Shown here: positions 1-11,640 of the stretch, in pieces
Layout of the letters: each line of letters begins with the position of its first letter
Position numbering within the stretch: position 1 is the first letter of the stretch
Assembly (NCBI GenBank): GCA_030789695.1
Contig: CM061142.1
Coordinates: forward strand, 145,547,637 to 145,611,636
Length of the DNA stretch: 64,000 nt
Direction: 5' to 3'
From: Scilla litardierei
Lineage: Eukaryota > Streptophyta > Magnoliopsida > Asparagales > Asparagaceae
Position numbers and translations under genes: made by a program
Notes under the pieces: model-generated
Told to the model about the DNA's origin: nothing
Database searches by the model: none
What the model saw: the letters and a program-made list of their open reading frames with translations, nothing else

Positions 1-522
1 TGGACCCACGCTTTACTACTTTCCATAGTTACTTTCAGATGTTGTTGTTGCTTTGTGTACGTTTATTTCTATTGCTACTTTAGCCCAGCTGTGGCTTGTT
101 GTTTAATTTCATGTACGAACATTATATCTCTGGATGTGGCTTTGTCTTTTGAAATGTTTCTGATTGTTCTGATACGCAAATGCAAGGACCTCTTCTGTTT
201 TTTTATCATGGACGCTTATTGAACTCGAGCTTCACCGCTCCAGTTCAAGCGGACCACGTAACGTTCTCGCTTTCGGTGTCTTTTGAGAAGCGGGGCATTA
301 CACTAACGCCCATTTCCATCTCTGGATGTGACACTCCTACCCTAATCCATCGTCTGACGGAGAACCAATTGACCAGAAATCCATTACCGAATGTCCTAGC
401 GTGGAATCCTGAAAGCATTAAACGTTAAATGTTTAGTTAATTCCATTTCCATCAACCAACCAATCAAATCACACGTGACAATCCCGACCACACATTCTCC
501 TCCTTCCATAAAAAGCTAAGCG
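1..522. other. left-edge sequence without recognised gene
   Basis: No recognisable coding sequence, RNA gene or element end was found. The short open frame at 180-428 on the plus strand has no motif I recognise. This stretch may be more of the Athila-like relic that continues to the right, since that element's downstream part would lie here, but nothing in it shows so directly. Confidence 0.4.
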
Positions 523-1804
523 TTAGACGACCGCCTCACTAGAATTCGATATTCTACTTAATATAACGCACCGTCCACTTGCGGTATTCTCGTCCGTGCA
601 TCGCAGGCGAGGAACAGGTACCAGTGGTACCGGCTTCATCGTGGTGAGTGGAGTGCCGAGGAGTGCATGGAGGTGGTGGGGGTGATGGGGGCATGTCCTC
701 ATTAATATCATCCTCGGGCCCTTCTCTGCAAGGTCATAGGGAAACAACTGATTGGTGTTCTCGTCAATATAAGCTACATCAGGGTTATGGAGAAAGGTGT
801 CCTCGGTGTGATTAGTCCCGTGTAGCCAAGTGAATACGGGGTTCCCCTTAGGGCGTATCATAGACATCTTGAAGAGGGCACTAAGGTCAAGGTATGTGGG
901 GCCATCAGCTTTGGCCAGAAGCGGTGGTATCTCATAAGGAATGGCTCGTAGGCGGCTAGGAGGGTGATAAGTCCGCCACATCATATTTCTACAGTCTTAG
1001 AAGTGGAAATCTTCATAAGCTTGGAGACAAGCTACTAGAAAGAGTTTAATGACACCACTATGGAAGTAAAGCTATTAGATGGGTTGTCCCTAAGGGGTTG
1101 GGTCATAGCCCATAGGATGAATAGCTTGGAGCAGGTGACAATGCCAGCATCCCATCGGCTAAATATGGTGTATGTTATTATCTTATGTGCTTGATATTAT
1201 CTTATGTGCCAGCTGAAGGTAAGAATGGACAATGGAAGATGCCTTAGCACCCCGTGGATCGTAAGCACCAGATCCCATGATAGTGCACCAAAAGGCGTTG
1301 TCGTTAAATTCTTGGGGGAATCTGTCATGTGGCCATATCGTGCCATTTATGGGCCACCCAAATATCTGGTCAATTTGTTGGAATGTGAGCTCTCAGTCAA
1401 CATTCATTAAGCGGAAGGAAATGCCTATGAGTGTCCTATGGACTGAGCTCAAAAACTCGAGTGTAAGATGTCGATAAGTGTCGGCGTGGCAGTGAAGGAA
1501 TGCACTCCACCCTATGTTGGCGAATAATGTTTCAACGCCTTCGAGTACCCCAATGGACTTAAGAGCACTAATATCGGCAAATTTTATCGCTAAGATTGAG
1601 CGATGCCTAAGTATAGAAAAGAATTGGCGCTGGGCCACAACAGATAATGTGATCTCTAGCATCGTTATAGTGGGTGGGGGTACGGGAGGAGGTGCAGCGG
1701 GCTCCATCGTCCTACAGGGACGAGTTTGCCGTGAAGATGACGAAGATGGAATTTTTCCAACCGGGCGTTTCGGTGCCTTGGGGGGCGTGGGTGTGTGTGG
1801 ATGA
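523..1804 (-). pseudogene. Athila-like Ty3/Gypsy ORF1 (gag-region) relic
   Basis: Read on the minus strand, several frames together give a protein resembling the ORF1/gag-region protein of plant Athila-type retrotransposons. The 1707-1393 segment opens with a proline-rich tail (MEPAAPPPVPPP) and contains LTLEFLSS followed by ISFRL, a hallmark pairing of that family. It ends at a stop. A second frame at about 1367-1200 carries FNDNAFWCTIMGSG and AKASSI. A third at about 1165-1020 carries TIFSRWDAG, and a fourth at 984-523 carries GPTYLDLSALFKM. The match is to remembered family consensus, not to a search. At least three frame changes and stops separate the pieces, so it cannot make a full protein. 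The Copia element at 2167 cuts the relic from its upstream part. Confidence 0.7.
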
Positions 1805-2161
1805 TATGATGCAATTGATGATCAACACACAAATTTAGCCGATAGAAATGGAACAGGACAAATTATGAACAATGGCCACAAAAGTTACAAAATTCAAAAG
1901 TAAACTTAATGCATGAGATCAAGGAGAGAATATACCCAATTAGAGTGGTCGATCTCCTTCCTGTGGAGATTGCACTAGCTCTTCGTCATGTGTAGGCTCT
2001 CCTCCAAGCATGAATTTCACAAAAACCCGACCCAAGATGGCGAAATGGGACGAAATAGGTTTAGGGTTTTGGTGGAAGAGGGGATTTGGAAGTATGGAGG
2101 ATGATTTTGGGGAGAGAGAAAGGAATTTAGAGTGGAGGAGGGATTTGAGGAGTTTTTGGTA
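1805..2161 (-). mobile_element. Athila-like relic, region upstream of ORF1
   Basis: This is the noncoding continuation of the Athila-like relic on the minus strand, between its ORF1 remnant and the Copia insertion point. It resumes at 11184 after the insertion, as shown by the matching GTTGG duplications. No ORF or LTR end is recognisable in this piece. Confidence 0.5.
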
Positions 2162-2166
2162 GTTGG
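2162..2166. repeat. target site duplication, left copy (GTTGG)
   Basis: GTTGG stands immediately before the first LTR base and is repeated exactly at 11179-11183 after the second LTR. A 5 bp duplication is the expected length for LTR-retrotransposon integrase. Confidence 0.93.
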
Positions 2167-4409
2167 TGTAGAGAAATGTATGCCCTCGTGGCTATTTATC
2201 TTAATAAACATCTTGTTCAATAAATGAAAGTATTCTTTCTGGTAAAAGGTATTGTCTGAGTTATTCATTACTTGGATTATTTCCCCGGATTCAAAGTTAG
2301 GTCACACATGTTTCGAAATGTAGATTGCAATTATGAGAAATATCTGACCGATAGTAGCTTGAATCTTAAATGCGTTCGTGGTCATAGATGTGTCAAGATA
2401 AGGGATATCGGCACATCGGACAGACCATTGCGTCTTAGTCTGGTTGGTCTCATAACCAAACGACTTGGCAAAGACAGAGACAGGACGTAGGTGCTCACTA
2501 GAGAATGAGTCCACTGAACGACCCAAACAAAGAGTTATTAAATGGTTCAACATTAACTAATCTATCATTAGTAACTCTAAGTGATAATAGGTAAGTTGGT
2601 CCTTAGGACTTGAGATCATTGTATGAGGCTATGTGTGAACAGTGTCACTTAGGTCTAAAGATCTAGCTTCAAGGCTAGGCCTGTTGAAAGATCTTAGGCT
2701 GGGTGACACTTGAAGCATATGAGCTAAGTAGTGATCAACAGAGGATTCGTCTCTTCCGTTAATGGGAAGTTAGTGTCACAGGTTAGTACGGCTCTTGGTA
2801 AAACCTTGGCCAAGGTATGTTGTAATGTGTACAACATGAATGTACCAGAGACCGACGTACACTAGCCATTGCTAGCTAATAGGGTTGATAGTGTTCCATA
2901 CCCTAGGCTAGTCAAGTGACATAGTAATGACGAAGGGACTAAAACTGTGGAAATTATCACAGTCACAGTCAGAGTGATCCCGTCGGCATTCTTGCCAACG
3001 AGCCAATCACGTAATCGATAATCCTGAAACAGGGATGACACCTACTGCTAGTGGTCACTGTCGTCTTGAGACTTCGAGTCTCGACCTGTAGTAAGGGTCA
3101 GGCTGTAGGGTCTCACACCGAGAAACATTCTCGTCGTAGTAACAAGATAGATTGTATAGAGGAAATCATAAGATGTAATGAGAATAAGAAATTCACAAGT
3201 TGGTTGTGAATTTGGAGCATTTGGGAATGGAAGGGATTTCATAAGGAATCCAGAGGATCAAACCGTGTAGAAATCGGAGCTCGTATGAGCTCAGAAACGA
3301 AAGAAAAGCGCAAAGGGAAGTGGGATAAACCCACTTGGGTTAAACGGGCGCGACCCGCTGCTCTCAACGGGCTCAGCCTGCTGGGAGCAATGGGCTCCGC
3401 CCGCTGGAAACAGCGGGTTGTGCGCCCGCACAGGTGCGCCCTAATGGGCGCGCCCAATTTGCCTAAGGCGGGTGTGCCCGCTAAGCTTAGCGGGCCACCC
3501 GCAACTTAAGTCGTTTCATTAGGGTTTAAGTGAAACCCTTGACGGCTATGAAACATGGGTTTTTGCTCAACTTTGAGCAATTGTTTGAAGGGTCAAACGA
3601 ACTCGGTTTTCGTCGCCGTTTGTTCCTACGCGTTCACCATTACTAGATCTTCGAAATGATAACTTGTATCATCTCTGAAGCTCAATGGTGAGGGAGGATT
3701 AATTGATTGAAGTTAGAATTTGTGAAAGCCTTTCTAACTCAATTAAATTAAATCCTAAAACCTCTTCCTAGTTTTTGTCCCACATTGCTCATGATGAAAG
3801 AAGCGGAGCCGGCCTCCAATATAAATAGGTGGGCACTCCCTTCTTTGTTTCTCGCACCAAGTCACCGATTAAGGAGCTCCTGAATATTTGAGCAAACTTA
3901 ATCGAGACTTAAATTTATTCTCTCCCTCTATAAATTTTCATGTTCTCCTACCGAGTCCTAGCAAGGCAACGGGGAGGTCCGAATCTGATTCGGAAGTCTA
4001 CGACGTGGGTTTACTCAAGTGAAACTTTCTATGGCTAGTGATGGGCTTAGAGGCAAGGTGCGCTTCGGGAGCTGATCCAGTTCGCGGCGAGGAGCAACGC
4101 AACGCGATTCGGGAGGCGGCTCAGATGATGGAGCTCAAGACGGTGCGGAACATCTTGCCTGCTCCAGGGCAAGATTCCGGGTGAGTCAATTAGATATGAA
4201 TTTTGTTTAGCTTGGTAGTTAGAACTTTCTCGGGTTGGTCTGACCTAACTCGAGTCAGTAGATTTCCTGGCTTAGGGAATTTTCCTTAGGGCTATATTTA
4301 TTAAACAGTTTAATAAATTATTTTTCCGCTATTTGTTTTTATTTTGTTCGTCCGACTTAGGACTAATAATTTATAAAATTAGCTCTAAGGGACCTTGAAA
4401 ATCCCTACA
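2167..4409 (+). repeat. Copia-1 5' LTR (2243 bp)
   Basis: The repeat begins TGTAGAGAAATG and ends TCCCTACA, and it recurs at 8893-11178 with only scattered substitutions in the stretches compared by eye. A GC-rich block with repeated CCCGCTG/CAGCGGG inverted motifs lies at about 3330-3500. The TATA box at 3820 marks the likely U3/R border. Confidence 0.93.
3820..3827 (+). promoter_or_regulatory. TATA box in Copia-1 5' LTR
   Basis: TATAAATA sits about two thirds along the LTR. The same position in the other LTR reads TATATAAATA (10587-10596). This is the expected place for the pol II promoter that makes the genomic transcript. Activity is not shown. Confidence 0.55.
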
Positions 4410-4410
4410 G

Positions 4411-4423
4411 TGGTATCGGAGCC
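4411..4423 (+). other. Copia-1 primer binding site (initiator tRNA-Met)
   Basis: TGGTATCGGAGCC starts one base after the LTR end. It differs by one base from TGGTATCAGAGCC, the usual complement of the 3' end of plant initiator methionine tRNA. Confidence 0.85.
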
Positions 4424-5569
4424 AGATCTACTCTGTTCTTTTACTATTTTTTTAAAACTGCATGTTTATATTATGTGATAATTAGGATTAATGGCTATTC
4501 TTGTTTTATTTTGATGACACAAGAAAGGACTTGCTAGGTTAGCCATTAGTATTAATCTCAAACTTTATAAGATAATTTTTGACACCATGCAAATTTTAAA
4601 TTGTTTAAAATTGACTTATGGACTATTAGGATAGCCATTAAAATTATTCCTCAAATTTTATGTGATAATATTTGAAACTCGGCTATGACTTAAATTGTTT
4701 AAGTATATCTGTTGGACGATTAGGGTAGCAGCGCATATTTTTCAAATCCTTATAGTTGATAAGGACTTAATAAAAATCGTCTTACAAACCCAAAAAAATT
4801 TGAATTTTAGGGATCCACTAGTTGATTAGGATTAACTAGTTTTAATTAAAAGCCATTTAGTTGTTTGGACAAACATAGAATTGATGAAAACATCTTCAAT
4901 GGATCATGATATCGGTCAATGTGCTTGGCTAAGTTTGCTGGACCAACCTAGCTAGTCTGGGTAACAAGTGGTCCTAGCTTAGTCAATTCCCTGGCCGCGT
5001 CCACTGGACCGCAAGGTGTCGATTCATGACTGTGTAGTCCATCGAATATGCCTAAGTCAATACGATAATAATCTTGTTCAAGATAAATCGTAAGCCCTCC
5101 TTGTTTTAGGAGTTGGCAACTGTAAGAAACATGTCACGGTTGTTGAGCTACACTCAAGCCGTGCCATGTCAATCTTATAGAAACCGATTTCTTGATTAAC
5201 TTCTTGACCTGACTGAAACCATTGTCTCGCCCTCCGAGCATCGACGTAAGTCTAATCAAGAATGTAGTCTAAGTCCTGACCCAAACCGACGTGTCGTGCA
5301 TACACCGAGCGTCGGGGCAAGTCAGGCTAGACACGAAAACAAGGGTCTGACTAGGCTAGCCATTGTGATCCGGATGAGCACACTCATGATCACAAATGAC
5401 TAGGGGTAAAATCGAATAGGGAGTCATATTCGATATGATCGACTAAGAGTTCGTCTACCTGCAATCGAGTCGAACGACTTGTTGAGCTACACTCAAGGTC
5501 GGGCGACTCAAGGTTGTTGGATTCCTGCTCCCATTTAATAATGTTTTGGCTTAAACGATCTGTATATTA
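4424..5569 (+). other. Copia-1 leader without gag
   Basis: This is AT-rich sequence with recurring words around ATTAGGATTAATGGC and AGCCATTA, but no open frame resembling gag (no UBN2-type domain, no zinc knuckle). Plant Copia elements normally encode some 300-400 gag residues here, so this part has been deleted or was never present in this subfamily. Confidence 0.65.
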
Positions 5570-5604
5570 ATGGGAGATTATAATTGGATAAAAACCATTC
5601 TAAT

Positions 5605-5664
<60 letters not shown>

Positions 5665-8600
5665 GAGTAAGATTAATAATATCCGAGATAAGAACTTATT
5701 AACTGGTTATAACATTAATAATGACTGGTCTAAGAAATCTATAGCAGAAAGGGAACAAATGAAGGAAGGGCAAGTTTATGCCTTAACTTCTAAAATGCAA
5801 AGTGTAGTTCTTTCAGTTAATTCTAATGCATGGGTGTTAGACACCGATGCAGGTTCTCACATCTGTAACCAGTTACAAGGAATGAGAATCATTAGAAAAC
5901 TTGAAAGAAATGAGATAATTCTCCAAGTCGGAAACGCAGCAAATGTTGATGTTGTAGCCGTAGGAAATCTTAAACACACATTAGCTGGTGGAGCTAACTT
6001 GCTTTTGAAGCAATGTTACTATATCTCAAATTTCCTATGCAATATTATATCTGTCTCAGCTTTGGCTAAAGATGGTTATAATTTTACTATCAGCGGAAAT
6101 GTCATGAACATTTCCCTTGATGGGAAGTTGCTAGGTTTTGGGACACTCAGTAATGGAATATACACTTTGAGCAATGAGGTTGTATTAAACGTTAATGAAA
6201 GAAAACGTAAGGAATCTAGTTTTAATGAAACATATCTTTGGCATTGTAGACTAGGCCATATCGGAGAGAAGAGACTCAGCACGTTACATAAAGAGGGGCT
6301 CTTGGGCCTCTCGAATTATGAGTCCTTCGACACTTGCGATTCTTGCCTTAAAGGTAAGATGGCCAAAACTCCTTTTGCAAGTCAAGGGGAGAGAGTTATC
6401 GAACTCTTGGGTCTAGTACATTCCGATGTATGTGGACCCATGTCTACATTAGCCAAAGGTGGATTTTCATATTTCGTCACGTTTACTGACGACCACTCAA
6501 GATTTGGACATGTGTTCTTAATGAAACATAAGTCTGAAACCTTTGAGTGATTCAAAGAGTACTGTGTCGAAGTCGAAAACCAGACTGGGAAAAGTATTAA
6601 GATTCTTCGATCAGATCGAGGAGGAGAATACTTAGGCCATGAATTCCTTACTTACTTAAAAGAGAATGGGATTCTCTCTCAGGTCACTCCTCCTTACACA
6701 CCTCAACATAACGGTGTATCAGAAAGGAGAAACTGGACCTTGTTAGACATGGTACGGTCTATGTTAAGTGAAGCTGAGTTAACTGCTTCTCTCTGGGGCT
6801 ATGCCCTAGAAACTGCTATATACATTCTAAATAAAGTTCCATCAAGATCTGTGCATTTGACACCATATCAGATATAGACCGGGAAGAAACCCAGCCTTAA
6901 TCACTTGAAGGTATGGGATTGTCCTGCATATGTCAAAAGGCAAAATCCAGACAAACTGGAAGACAGATCTATACTGTGTAAATTCATAGGGTACCCGAGA
7001 CATTCATTAGGTTATGTCTTTTACCATCCAGAACAACAAAAGATTGTTGTCTCTAGACATGCCACTTTTCTAGAAAAGGAATTCCTTGTGAAGGAATCCA
7101 CTGGCGAGGTAATTAATCTGGATGAATGCCCGGAGGAAGTACTTACACATGAACAAGTATCGGAACCAGTGGGAGAGTCAGAACCTGACATCTCCAAACC
7201 AGTCAGTAGGAAGTCTAATAGAGTTCCTCGAGTCCCCGAAAGATACTACGGTTTTCTCGTAGACGGGGGAATTGAGGATAGCATCATTGTAGATGATGAC
7301 CCTGTTAACTTCCAGGAAGTCATAAAGAGTATAGACTCTAACAAATGGCTAGATGCAATGAAATCCGAAATAGATTCTATGCACGTGAATAAGGTATGGA
7401 CCTTAGAAAACGTGCCCAAGGGAAATGTTCCCATAGGCTGCAAATGGATCTTCAAGAAGAAGATTGGTGCGGATGGAAAAATAGAAACGTACAAGGCTAG
7501 ACTATTTACAACAGGATATCGTCAAATTCTAGGAATAGATTATGACGAAACCTTTTCACCAGTAGCCATGCACAAGTCTATTTGGATAGTACTCAACATT
7601 GCTGCCTACTACGACTACAAAATCTGGCAAATGGATGTGAAGACTGCTTTCCTAAACGGTGATTTAGAGGAGCAGATTTACATGACTCAGCCAGAAGGCT
7701 TCGAAGTCAGTGGGGGCGAAGGAAAAGCATGTAAGCTGCATAGATCCATCTATGGGCTTAAGCAAGCTTCAAGAAGTTGGAACATCCGCTTCGACAAAAC
7801 AGTCAAAGAGTTTGGTTTTGTCAGAAACGAGGATGATCCATGCATCTACAAAAGGACCAGTAATAACAATTCTTTAGTCATCCTCGTTCTATACGTAGAT
7901 GACATTCTGATAATAGGCAACGACATACAGATGTTGAAGTCTGTTAAAAAATGGCTATCAACAAATTTCTCCATGAAATACTTGGGAGAAGCATCCTACA
8001 TACTGGGAGTAAAGATCCATAGAGATAGATATAAACGGATGCTACGACTCTCCCAAACCAGGTACATTGAAACCGTGTTAAAACGCTTTAACATGGAAAA
8101 CAGTAAAGGTGGTTCATTACCAGCCAATCATGGAATAACCCTCACCAAGAAGATGTCTCCACAAACTGACTTGGATAGGGTACAGATGACCAAGATCCCA
8201 TATGCTTCTGTTGTGGGATCTATCATATACTCCACGATTTGTACCAGACCCGATGTCGCTTATGCACTTGGTGTAGTAAGTCGATATCAGTCTAACCCTG
8301 GAGAAGGGCACTGGAAAGCGGTCAAGACAATTCTTAAGTACTTGAGAAGGACTAAAGACTTGATCTTAGTTTATGGAAGTGAACACCTAAAAGTTGAAGG
8401 GTTCACCGATGCCAGCTTTCAGAGTGATATGGATGATAGCAAATCGATCTCAGGATATATTTTCACTCTCAACGAAGGAGCAGTCAGTTGGAGGAGTTCC
8501 AAACAAGTCACTATTGCAGACTCCACGATGGAAGCCAAATACATAGCGGCCAACGATGCAGCAAAGGAAGCAGTCTGGATGAGGAAGTTCATCAACCAGC

Positions 8601-8872
8601 TCGGGATGGTTCCTACCTTTGAAAGTCCAATACCGTTGTATTGCGACAACAATGCAGCCATCAGCCTGGTTCAAGAACCTAGATTCCACAAGAGATCCAG
8701 ACATATTCTTCGTAAGTATCACCTGATACGGGAGATAGAGCAGAGGAAAGATATAGAACTCCTTAGAGTCTCTTCAGAAGACAACTTAGCAGATCCATTC
8801 ACGAAGGTGCTGGCGCGTGATCGTTTAGAGAAACTATCGTGTAAATATGGTATGAGATACCAAAATAAATAG
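5570..8872 (+). pseudogene. Copia-1 pol: protease, integrase, RT, RNase H with two stops
   Basis: A single reading frame runs through the whole stretch with in-frame TGA at 6548 and TAG at 6875. The protease site reads LDTDAGSHIC, where D-T/S-G would be expected, so the glycine of the catalytic triad is aspartate. The integrase shows a zinc-binding HCRLGHIG ... CDSCLKGK region, then HSDVCGP, RSDRGGEY and NGVSERR, giving the D, D and E of the catalytic core. The RT has QMDVKTAFLNG and YVDD (7892-7903), and the RNase H ends with DSTMEAKY and the HKRSRHI region. The TAG falls where the family usually has tryptophan (PYQI-W-TGKKP), consistent with a G-to-A change. The first residues, encoded through the TA microsatellite, are probably not native. 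The product is not functional as it stands. Confidence 0.9.
5610..5663. repeat. (AT)n microsatellite
   Basis: A nearly pure TA/AT run of about 54 bp lies directly upstream of the first recognisable pol residues of Copia-1, at the place where gag should end. Confidence 0.95.
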
Positions 8873-8882
8873 GCCTGAGTGC

Positions 8883-8892
8883 AAGTGGGAGA
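8883..8892 (+). other. Copia-1 polypurine tract
   Basis: AAGTGGGAGA directly abuts the first base of the 3' LTR. This is the expected plus-strand priming site. Confidence 0.75.
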
Positions 8893-11178
8893 TGTAGAGA
8901 AATGTATGCCCTCGTGGCTATTTATCTTAATAAACATCTTGTTCAATAAATGAAAGTATTCTTTCTGGTAAAAGGTATTGTCTGAGTTATTCATTACTTG
9001 GATTATTTCCCCGGATTCAAAGTTAGGTCACACATGTTTCGCAATGTAGATTGCAATTATGAGAAATGTCTGACCGATAGTAGCTTGAATCTTAAATGCG
9101 TTCGTGGTCATAGAAGTGTCAAGATAAGGGATATCGGCACATCGGACAGACCATTGCGTCTTAGTCTGGTTGGTCTCATAACCAAACGACTTGGCGAAGT
9201 CAGAGACAGGACGCAGGTGCTCACTAGAGAATGAGTCCACTGAACGACCCAAACAAAGAGTTAATAAATGGTTCAACATTAACTAATCTAACATTAGTAA
9301 CTCTAAGTGATAATAGGTAAGTTGGTCCTTAAGACTTGAGATCATTGTATGAGGCTATGTGTGAACAGTGTCACATAGGTCTAAAGATCTAGCTTCGAGG
9401 CTAGGCCTGCTGAAACATCTTAGGCTGGGTGACACTCGAAGCATATGAGCTAAGTAGTGATCAATAGAGGATTCGTCTCTTCCGTTAATGGGAAGTTAGT
9501 GTCACAGGTTAGTACGGCTCTCGATAAAACCTTGGCCAATGTATGTTGTAACGTGTACAACATGTATGTACCAGAGACCGACGTACACTAGCCATTGCTA
9601 GCTAATAGGGTTGATAGTGTTCCATACCCTAGGCTAGTCAAGTGACATAGTAATGACGAAGGGACTAAAACTGCGGAAATTATCACAGTCACAGTCAGAG
9701 TGATCCCGTCGGCATTCTTGCCAACGAGCCAATCACGTAATCGATGATCCTGAAACAGGGACGATACCTACTGCTAGTGTTCACTGTCGTCTTGAGACTT
9801 CGAGTCTCGACCTGTAGTAAGGGTCAGGCTGTAGGGTCTCACACCGAGTAACATTCTCGTCGTAGTAACAAGATAGATTATATAGAGGAAATCATAAGAT
9901 GTAATGAGAATAAGAAATTCACAAGTTGGTTGTGAATTTGGAACATTCGGGAATGGAAGGGATTTCGTAAGGAATCCAGAGGATCAGACCGTGTAGAAAT
10001 CGGAGCTCGTATGAGCTCAGAAACGAAAGAAAAGGGAAAATGGAAGTGGGATAAAACCACTTGGGTTAAACGGGCACGACCCGCTGCTCTCAACGGGCTC
10101 AGCCCGCTGGGAGCAGCGGGCGCGGCCGGCTGACCCAGTGGGCCCGCCCGCTGCTCCAGCGGGCGCAGCCCACTGGAAACAGCGGGCTGCGCGCCCGCAC
10201 GGGTGCGCCCTAATGGGTGCGCCCAATTTGCCTAAGACAGGCGCGCCCGCTAAGCTTAGCGGGCCGCCCGCAACTTAAGTCGTTTCATTAGGGTTTAAGT
10301 GAAACCCTTGACGGCTACGAAACATGGGTTTTTGCTCAACTTTGAGCAATTGTTTGAAGGGTCAAACGAACTCGGTTTTCGTCGCCGTTTGTTCCTATGC
10401 GTTCACCATTACTAGCTCTTCAAAATGATAACGTGTATCATCTCTGAAGCTCAATGGTGAGGGAGGATTAATTGATTGAAGTTAGACTTTGTGAAAGCCT
10501 TTCTAACTCAATTAAATTAAATCCTATAACCTCTTCCTAGTTTTTTTCCCACATTGCTCATGATGAAAGAAGCGGAGCCGGCCTCCTATATAAATAGGTG
10601 GGCACTCCCTTCTTTGTTTCTCACACCAAGTCACCGATTAAGGAGCTCCTGAATATTTGAGCAAACTTAATCGAGACTTAAATTTATTCTCTCCCTCTAT
10701 AAATTTTTATGTTCTCCTACCGAGTCCTAGCAAGGCAACGGGGAGGTCCGAATCTGATTCGGAAGTCTACGACGCGGGTTTACTCAAGTGAAACTTTCTA
10801 CGGCTAGTGATGGGCTTGGAGGCAAGGTGCGCTTTGGGAGCTGATCCAGTTCGCGGCGAGGAGCGACGCAACGCGGTTCGGGAGGCGGCTCAGATGATGG
10901 AGCTCAAGACGGTGCAGAACATCTTGCCTACTCCAGGGCAAGATTCCGGGTGAGTCAATTAGATATGCATTTTGTTTAGATTAGTAGTTAGAACTTTCTC
11001 GAGTTGGTCTGACCTAACTCGAGTCAGTAGATTTCCTGGCTTAGGGAATTTTCCTTAGGGCTATATTTATTAAATAGTTCAATAAATTATTTTTCCGCTA
11101 TTTGTTTTTATTTTGTTCGTCCGACTTAGGAAGAATAATTTATAAAATTAGCTCTAAGGGGCCTTGAAAATCCCTACA
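8893..11178 (+). repeat. Copia-1 3' LTR (2286 bp)
   Basis: This is a direct copy of the repeat at 2167-4409. It is 43 bp longer, and the main difference is in the GC-rich block (about 10075-10280 here), which has extra CCCGCTG/GCGGGC hairpin motifs. It ends TCCCTACA and is followed by GTTGG. Confidence 0.93.
10587..10596 (+). promoter_or_regulatory. TATA box in Copia-1 3' LTR
   Basis: TATATAAATA occupies the same place as the TATA box of the 5' LTR. In this LTR it could drive outward transcription toward 11179 and beyond. Confidence 0.45.
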
Positions 11179-11183
11179 GTTGG
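11179..11183. repeat. target site duplication, right copy (GTTGG)
   Basis: GTTGG follows the last LTR base and exactly matches 2162-2166, which closes the Copia-1 insertion. Confidence 0.93.
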
Positions 11184-11640
11184 AAGAGTAGGGAATTAGG
11201 GTTTTACGTAGGAGAAAGAGAGAAGAAAGAACGTAGGGGTGTGTTTTAGAACTGTCGATTTTGTGGTTGCACGACCGTGCGTGATTTTCACACAGCTGTG
11301 CAGACTATGCTACTGCTTGGTAGAAACTCCTTTTTAGTTACATAGCCACGCGTGATCTCGCGCCATCGTGTCACTTTTGCGTATGTTGGCCATATGAACA
11401 GCACTCGACTATGCATATGAGCTGCACGATCGTGTCGACTTTGCAAAATTCCCCTTCCTGAATGGCACAATAGTGCGATGGGTCGCACGGTCGTGTCAAC
11501 TTTGCATAACTATTGTTCCTCAAGAGGCACGACCGTGCGTTGAAGCTGCACAGTTGTGTGGTTGTTGCTACTGATTTGGGCTCTTTCTCTTTGAATTGGC
11601 ACGGCCGTGCGTGTCATTGCACGGCCGTGCACAGTTCATG
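11184..11640 (-). mobile_element. Athila-like relic, upstream part with GC palindromes
   Basis: After the Copia-1 insertion the older relic continues. The stretch is marked by repeated short palindromes of the form GCACGRYCGTGY between 11266 and 11636, for example near 11270, 11424, 11486, 11526, 11599 and 11618. Similar cacgGCCGTG words are familiar from plant Gypsy elements of the Athila group, but I recall this only loosely. No LTR boundary was found. Confidence 0.5.
11266..11636. repeat. array of dispersed GCACGRYCGTGY palindromes
   Basis: About eight copies of a 10-12 bp near-palindrome (GCACGACCGTGC, GCACGATCGTGT, GCACGGTCGTGT, GCACGGCCGTGC and decayed CACAGCTGTG forms) are spaced by roughly 20-70 bp in otherwise mixed sequence. 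The copies are not tandem. They could be structured RNA elements, protein-binding sites, or remnants of a repetitive coding region. Confidence 0.75.

Larger units (their letters stand above)
2167..11178 (+). mobile_element. Copia-1: LTR retrotransposon with 2.2 kb LTRs, gag missing
   Basis: This is a 9.0 kb Ty1/Copia element on the plus strand. It has two long direct repeats starting TGTAGAGA and ending CCCTACA, a methionine-tRNA primer site, pol in Copia order (protease, integrase, reverse transcriptase, RNase H), a purine tract and perfect 5 bp target duplications. The interior is only about 4.5 kb because no gag can be found between the primer site and the protease. The pol frame carries two nonsense codons. 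The element is therefore non-autonomous. The HIC motif after the protease site and the long LTRs suggest the Tork/TAR/Angela side of plant Copia, but I cannot place it firmly. It lies inside the Athila-like relic. Confidence 0.93.

Noticed and set aside
180..428. 82-codon open frame on the plus strand
   Set aside because: No recognisable domain, no neighbouring gene structure, and length compatible with chance.
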